DNA of 64,000 nt from Nostoc sp. UHCC 0302 (GTDB lineage: Bacteria; Cyanobacteriota; Cyanobacteriia; Cyanobacteriales; Nostocaceae), in the NCBI RefSeq assembly GCF_038096175.1, contig NZ_CP151099.1, forward strand, positions 6,674,001-6,738,000. Reading direction: 5' to 3'. The position numbers and the translations under genes are program-made. Positions 60,738 through 64,000 of this stretch are shown one piece after another. Below the pieces are notes generated by a model. That model worked only from the letters and a program-made list of their open reading frames with translations. It had not been told where the DNA came from and ran no database searches. The first letter of the stretch is position 1. Each line of letters begins with the position of its first letter.

Positions 60738-62027
60738 TTACTCATCGTCTTCAGGGTCAAAACCGTCATCTTCTAATTCTAGTTCTTCGTGATTTTCATC
60801 CTCTTGTTCCTCATAATCGATGTCATCTTCCTCTTGCTCTTGCTCTAGTTGATACTTGGCTCGTGAGGCTGTAAATTTGGCATCTTCTCCTGCATAGTCA
60901 TATTTAGCTTTGTCTTTAATGTCAATTTTCCAACCAGTTAGGCGAGCTGCCAAGCGAACATTTTGTCCTTCTTTGCCAATAGCTAAACTCAGTTGATCTT
61001 CAGCGACTAGTACGTGAGTTTGCCGAGTTTCTGGATCCATGAGGCGCACCTCATCTACCCGTGCTGGACTCAAAGCATTAGCAATATAGGTTGCCGGGTC
61101 TGGAGACCAGCGAATCACGTCTATTTTTTCCCCACGCAATTCGTTGACTACCACTTGAATCCGCGATCCCCTAGCTCCAATGCAAGCACCTACTGGGTCT
61201 ACATCGCGATCTAGGGTGTCTACTGCTATTTTAGTCCGTGGGCCTACGTAACGGGAAGGGGGATTGGCTTCTCGCGCTACCGCGACAATCCGCACCACTT
61301 CATCTTCAATTTCTGGCACTTCGTTGGCAAAAAGATAAACTACCAAACCAGCATCGGCACGAGACACGAGCAATTGCGGCCCCCGTTGCTGCCCTTGGGA
61401 TACTTTCTTGAGATAGACTTTAAATGTGGCATTCGCGCGATAATTATCATTGGGTAGTTGTTCGCGCTTCGGTAATTCGGCTTCTACCTCTGGCTGACCA
61501 AACCCGCTACTAACTGCCAGAATCACTGATTGTCTTTCAAACCTCAAAACTCTTGCTTGTAGAACAGTTCCTTCTATGTCTTGGAACTCCTCTTGCACCA
61601 TTTGGCGTTGTTGATCCCGGAGTTTTTGCGCTAATACTTGCTTGGTTTGCATCGCTGCCATGCGACCAAATTCTCCCTGATCTGGTGTCACATCCAGCAC
61701 TACAGAGTCTCCTAACTGTGCTTCTGGAGCTACTAATTGAACTTCTTCTAAAGAAATCTGATGATCTGAGTTGCTGACTTCTTCAACAATAGTTTTGGTA
61801 GAAAGAACGCGAAACCCTTCTCCATCAATATCGAGTTCTACTTCAAAATTATCAAAATAATCTTCCTCGAACTGTTTTCGCTCTAAATTTTGGGCGCGAC
61901 GATAACGTTCGTAGCCTTTTAGTAGTGCTTCTCTAATAGCTGATTGAACTGCAAGACGGGGTAAGTTCCGCTCGCGACTTATACTTTCAATTAATTCTTT
62001 TAATCCAGGTAACGTTACCATTGACAT
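60738..62027 (-). CDS. nusA: Transcription elongation/termination factor NusA
   Basis: ATG 62027 with AAAGGAG seven bases upstream gives 429 residues. The N-terminal RNA polymerase-binding domain, an S1 domain (about 130-200) and two KH domains (GACIGARGSRIQVVVNELRGE; LSLAIGKEGQNVRLAARLTGW) are present. The C-terminal 50 residues are strongly acidic (EDDIDYEEQEDENHEE). It modulates pausing and termination. It is transcribed with rimP (134 bp upstream) and ylxR/infB. Confidence 0.98.
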   Translation of the reverse strand: MSMVTLPGLKELIESISRERNLPRLAVQSAIREALLKGYERYRRAQNLERKQFEEDYFDNFEVELDIDGEGFRVLSTKTIVEEVSNSDHQISLEEVQLVAPEAQLGDSVVLDVTPDQGEFGRMAAMQTKQVLAQKLRDQQRQMVQEEFQDIEGTVLQARVLRFERQSVILAVSSGFGQPEVEAELPKREQLPNDNYRANATFKVYLKKVSQGQQRGPQLLVSRADAGLVVYLFANEVPEIEDEVVRIVAVAREANPPSRYVGPRTKIAVDTLDRDVDPVGACIGARGSRIQVVVNELRGEKIDVIRWSPDPATYIANALSPARVDEVRLMDPETRQTHVLVAEDQLSLAIGKEGQNVRLAARLTGWKIDIKDKAKYDYAGEDAKFTASRAKYQLEQEQEEDDIDYEEQEDENHEELELEDDGFDPEDDE

Positions 62028-62160
62028 AAGCAATCTCCTTTAAAAATCAAGAGCTAGGAATTAGGTACTAAAAACTAGGGGTTAGGGATTAGAGAAAAGT
62101 TTTACTCTAGCCCCTAGCCTCTAGCCCTTAGTCCTTAGTCCCTAGCCTCTAGTCACTTGT

Positions 62161-62622
62161 TTATCGGCGCTCATCCAGCTGCACCCTAGTAATTAGGGAG
62201 CGAGGAATTTCGACTACTCGGCCTTTTTGGTTTAAATAAACTGTCGTCTCATCCCGACGTATTAACTGACCATTCCACTCTTGCTGTCCCTCGTAGGCTG
62301 GTGAAGTGGAGATGATTACAGGAAATCCTTTAAAGGAAATAAACTCCCTGTCAGTAACCAGTTGCCGCGAAATACCAGGACTGGAAACTTCCAAGACATA
62401 AGCATCTGGAATAATCTCCGCTGCATCTAGGGAGGCTTCTAAAGCACGGCTCATCCGCTCACAATCATTCAACCCAGTCTCTTGCTGAGGATTACGGATG
62501 TCTACCCGCAACACTGGCGGACTTTGGTTAGTGTGAAAAACCACGCCAACAACTTCCAACCCCAGTTCTTCTGCCACTGGTGTTGCCAAATCAATAATTT
62601 GTGGAACTAAGGGATGAGCCAT
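62161..62622 (-). CDS. rimP: Ribosome maturation factor RimP
   Basis: ATG 62622 ([20 protein letters not shown]) gives 153 residues; a TTG 12 bases upstream is less likely. The signature [22 protein letters not shown] and [15 protein letters not shown] are intact. RimP helps assemble the 30S subunit. There is no Shine-Dalgarno, and an intrinsic-terminator-like hairpin ends only nine bases before the start. It is the first gene of the nusA-infB operon. Confidence 0.97.
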   Translation of the reverse strand: MAHPLVPQIIDLATPVAEELGLEVVGVVFHTNQSPPVLRVDIRNPQQETGLNDCERMSRALEASLDAAEIIPDAYVLEVSSPGISRQLVTDREFISFKGFPVIISTSPAYEGQQEWNGQLIRRDETTVYLNQKGRVVEIPRSLITRVQLDERR

Positions 62623-62630
62623 GCGAGAAT

Positions 62631-62660
62631 TCAATAAAAAAAGTGGGTATCAACCCACTT
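62631..62660 (-). terminator. Terminator-like hairpin directly before rimP
   Basis: AAGTGGGT and ACCCACTT form a perfect 8-bp stem with a 4-base loop (62641-62660), followed by a T run (TTTTTATTGA). It either ends transcription from the gene upstream or acts as an attenuator in the rimP leader. Confidence 0.75.
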
Positions 62661-62763
62661 CCTGCGATATGGATATCTTCCAAGAAGTATTGTGACGAAC
62701 CAAAAATGGTTCGCCCCTAATTTGAGTTTAGCGCATTTCTTTGGTAGTTATTGGGCATTGGTG

Positions 62764-62806
62764 AGCCAGTTCCGTGCGGAGGTTCCCTCCTTTCAGGAAA
62801 CTGGCT
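62764..62806. repeat. Palindromic dispersed element
   Basis: AGCCAGTTCC pairs with GGAAACTGGCT, with inner GGAGG/CCTCC around TTC. Hairpins of this kind are common dispersed repeats in Nostoc intergenic DNA. It lies downstream of the 371-residue gene. Confidence 0.65.
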
Positions 62807-62864
62807 TCATAGGGGATTAGCATTAGTCATTAAGAAGTTATTTCCCCACTCTGCCACTCCCCTC

Positions 62865-63980
62865 TCACCTTTCTCTAGTTTCTGGGAGAGCAGCGCCTTT
62901 TTCTAACACTTCTGGAACTGAGACTTGTGTTCGTAGCTGTCTGGTTTGCTCAAGAATTTGGTCTATATCCTCTTGGGATAAACGTTGAACGTAGTTGAGC
63001 TTGATTTCTTCTAAAAAGTCAAAAAGTAAGCTCTGAATTTCTGAGAGGACTTGTTTTTTTTGTATTTCTCCTCCCAAAGCTTGACTGAAGTGTTGTACCA
63101 GTTGAGCGGAGAGTTTTGCACCAACTGGATCTTCAACAGCGCTAACTAAAGCTTTGTATAGATTAGTTGTGATTTGAGTTGCTAGTTGTTCACTTAGTTG
63201 GGTTTGTGCGTGTTCCACTCCAGGGAAGTTTTGCAGGTTGCGGTAAACGGGAATTTCATGGAAGACGGTTTCGATAGTGTGGCGCAAAATGGCGGTGGTA
63301 TCTGGTTGGATTTTGGGCAGCACTTGGTAGACGACTGTCTGCACTAAAAGACCTGCGATCGCTTCTACTTCATTAACGTTATTTATATCTATGTATGGGC
63401 GTAGGTTTTCTTGTGACAATAGCCAGTGTGTCAACTCACCCCGCTTAATTGAACCCTGAACTTGGTTAATTACTCTTACCACTACAATTTCTGTGAGTTC
63501 TTCAGCAAAGTTGGCGACGATCCCCTGATTAAGTTGCCGTTGTACCGGATGGAGATTCAATAAGCGTGCTTGATCAAGACGGACTAATACAGGTATAGTT
63601 CGCAACCACCGCCAAAACGGCAACAGCAAAAATAGGTCGTACCAACGCCACAAAACTGCTTCTGACCATCTTAAACCGGGATGTTGGCGTCTGATGTAGA
63701 AGGTACGCCCTAGCAATTCAATACCAAATAAAATCACAAATGGTAAGTCAATAATCCAGAAATGATCGAGGGATTCGCCGTTTTCCCCGATCCTGCGGTA
63801 GTAATTAGTGGCAATTAAAGGGCGAATTTTCTGGTTAAAAAAGTTTATTTCTCGCACCCAGCCATTCTGGGTTAAATACGGCTGACTCCAAAATGTGGCA
63901 AAAGCTTGTTTTGCAGATTTTTGACGGGTGCGATCGCGCATCCGATTTTTGATTTTTTCTAGAGTCCCGCTCTTATTCAC
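62865..63980 (-). CDS. Conserved membrane protein, 5' end uncertain (partial)
   Basis: From GTG 63980 the frame encodes 371 residues, but it stays open to the window edge (reading SNPFAGV before the GTG), so the true start may lie outside. Hydrophobic segments occur near residues 75-95 (FWIIDLPFVILFGIELLG) and 110-125 (WYDLFLLLPFWRWL); the C-terminal 200 residues are soluble, helical and Gln-rich. It has no recognised domain. It lies upstream of rimP on the same strand. Confidence 0.7.
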   Translation of the reverse strand: MNKSGTLEKIKNRMRDRTRQKSAKQAFATFWSQPYLTQNGWVREINFFNQKIRPLIATNYYRRIGENGESLDHFWIIDLPFVILFGIELLGRTFYIRRQHPGLRWSEAVLWRWYDLFLLLPFWRWLRTIPVLVRLDQARLLNLHPVQRQLNQGIVANFAEELTEIVVVRVINQVQGSIKRGELTHWLLSQENLRPYIDINNVNEVEAIAGLLVQTVVYQVLPKIQPDTTAILRHTIETVFHEIPVYRNLQNFPGVEHAQTQLSEQLATQITTNLYKALVSAVEDPVGAKLSAQLVQHFSQALGGEIQKKQVLSEIQSLLFDFLEEIKLNYVQRLSQEDIDQILEQTRQLRTQVSVPEVLEKGAALPETRER

Positions 63981-64000
63981 TCCGGCAAACGGATTGCTGT

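Overview
The window is chromosomal DNA from a filamentous, heterocyst-forming cyanobacterium, most likely Nostoc or a close relative. The evidence is the many HIP1-type GCGATCGC octamers, short tandem heptamer repeats (STRR), an adjacent Flv3/Flv1 flavodiiron pair (the arrangement of the heterocyst-specific flv1B-flv3B pair), cyanophycin genes cphB-cphA, a CpcS/CpeS-type bilin lyase, DUF3493 and DUF1400 proteins, and a NACHT protein with a Nostoc-type N-terminal module. This assignment is inferred from gene content; no database search was possible.

Layout. 1-6.3 kb: a NACHT/STAND gene broken by in-frame stops, a DUF427 gene, a HcyBio (DUF39) gene, a basic-tailed protein and a TPR protein. 6.3-7.1 kb: a UPF0016 manganese exporter behind a yybP-ykoY (Mn2+) riboswitch. 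7.3-11.6 kb: the housekeeping block rplS, trnW, secE, nusG, rplK, rplA, L10 leader, rplJ, rplL, all on the minus strand. 12-14.5 kb: two glycosyltransferases. 14.6-19.5 kb: an RND efflux pump and its adaptor. 20-23.9 kb: small genes (bilin lyase, HdeD, Uma2), one decayed and one intact HicAB module, and a 6 x 42-bp tandem repeat. 24-27.6 kb: Flv1 and Flv3. 27.7-37.3 kb: coaX, a hydrolase, Nudix, argH, larB, an oligopeptide-binding lipoprotein, ispF and trmD. 37.5-41.6 kb: a structured-RNA element resembling a HEARO/IscB omega RNA with no nuclease gene, followed by cphB-cphA. 41.6-50.5 kb: tatA, a Ser/Thr kinase, cbiT, cdsA, DUF2993, rluB, a RodZ-like gene, malQ and Nudix. 50.6-52 kb: a pentapeptide-repeat gene wrecked by a 111-bp MITE and a 1-nt deletion, running in frame into ridA. 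52.1-55.8 kb: trnT, DUF3493, an SLH/beta-helix protein, DUF1400. 55.9-64 kb: the rimP-nusA-ylxR-infB translation/transcription operon with flanking membrane proteins.

How the genes work together. The minus-strand ribosomal block is controlled through the L10 leader, and rimP-nusA-ylxR-infB begins behind a terminator-like hairpin. cphB and cphA degrade and make cyanophycin, the nitrogen reserve of heterocystous filaments, and Flv1/Flv3 remove O2. The intergenic DNA is rich in small mobile and repeated sequences: at least four MITE-like elements, a dispersed GACGCGAT palindrome family, STRR arrays and 45-bp dispersed repeats.

The most unusual items are the orphan omega-RNA-like element in front of cphBA, the MITE whose precise removal restores a pentapeptide frame, the damaged BrnT/HicB/HicA locus, the 42-bp heptad-coding repeat, the 50-bp duplicated hairpin unit with a terminator at 52.7 kb, and the terminator-like hairpin just before rimP.
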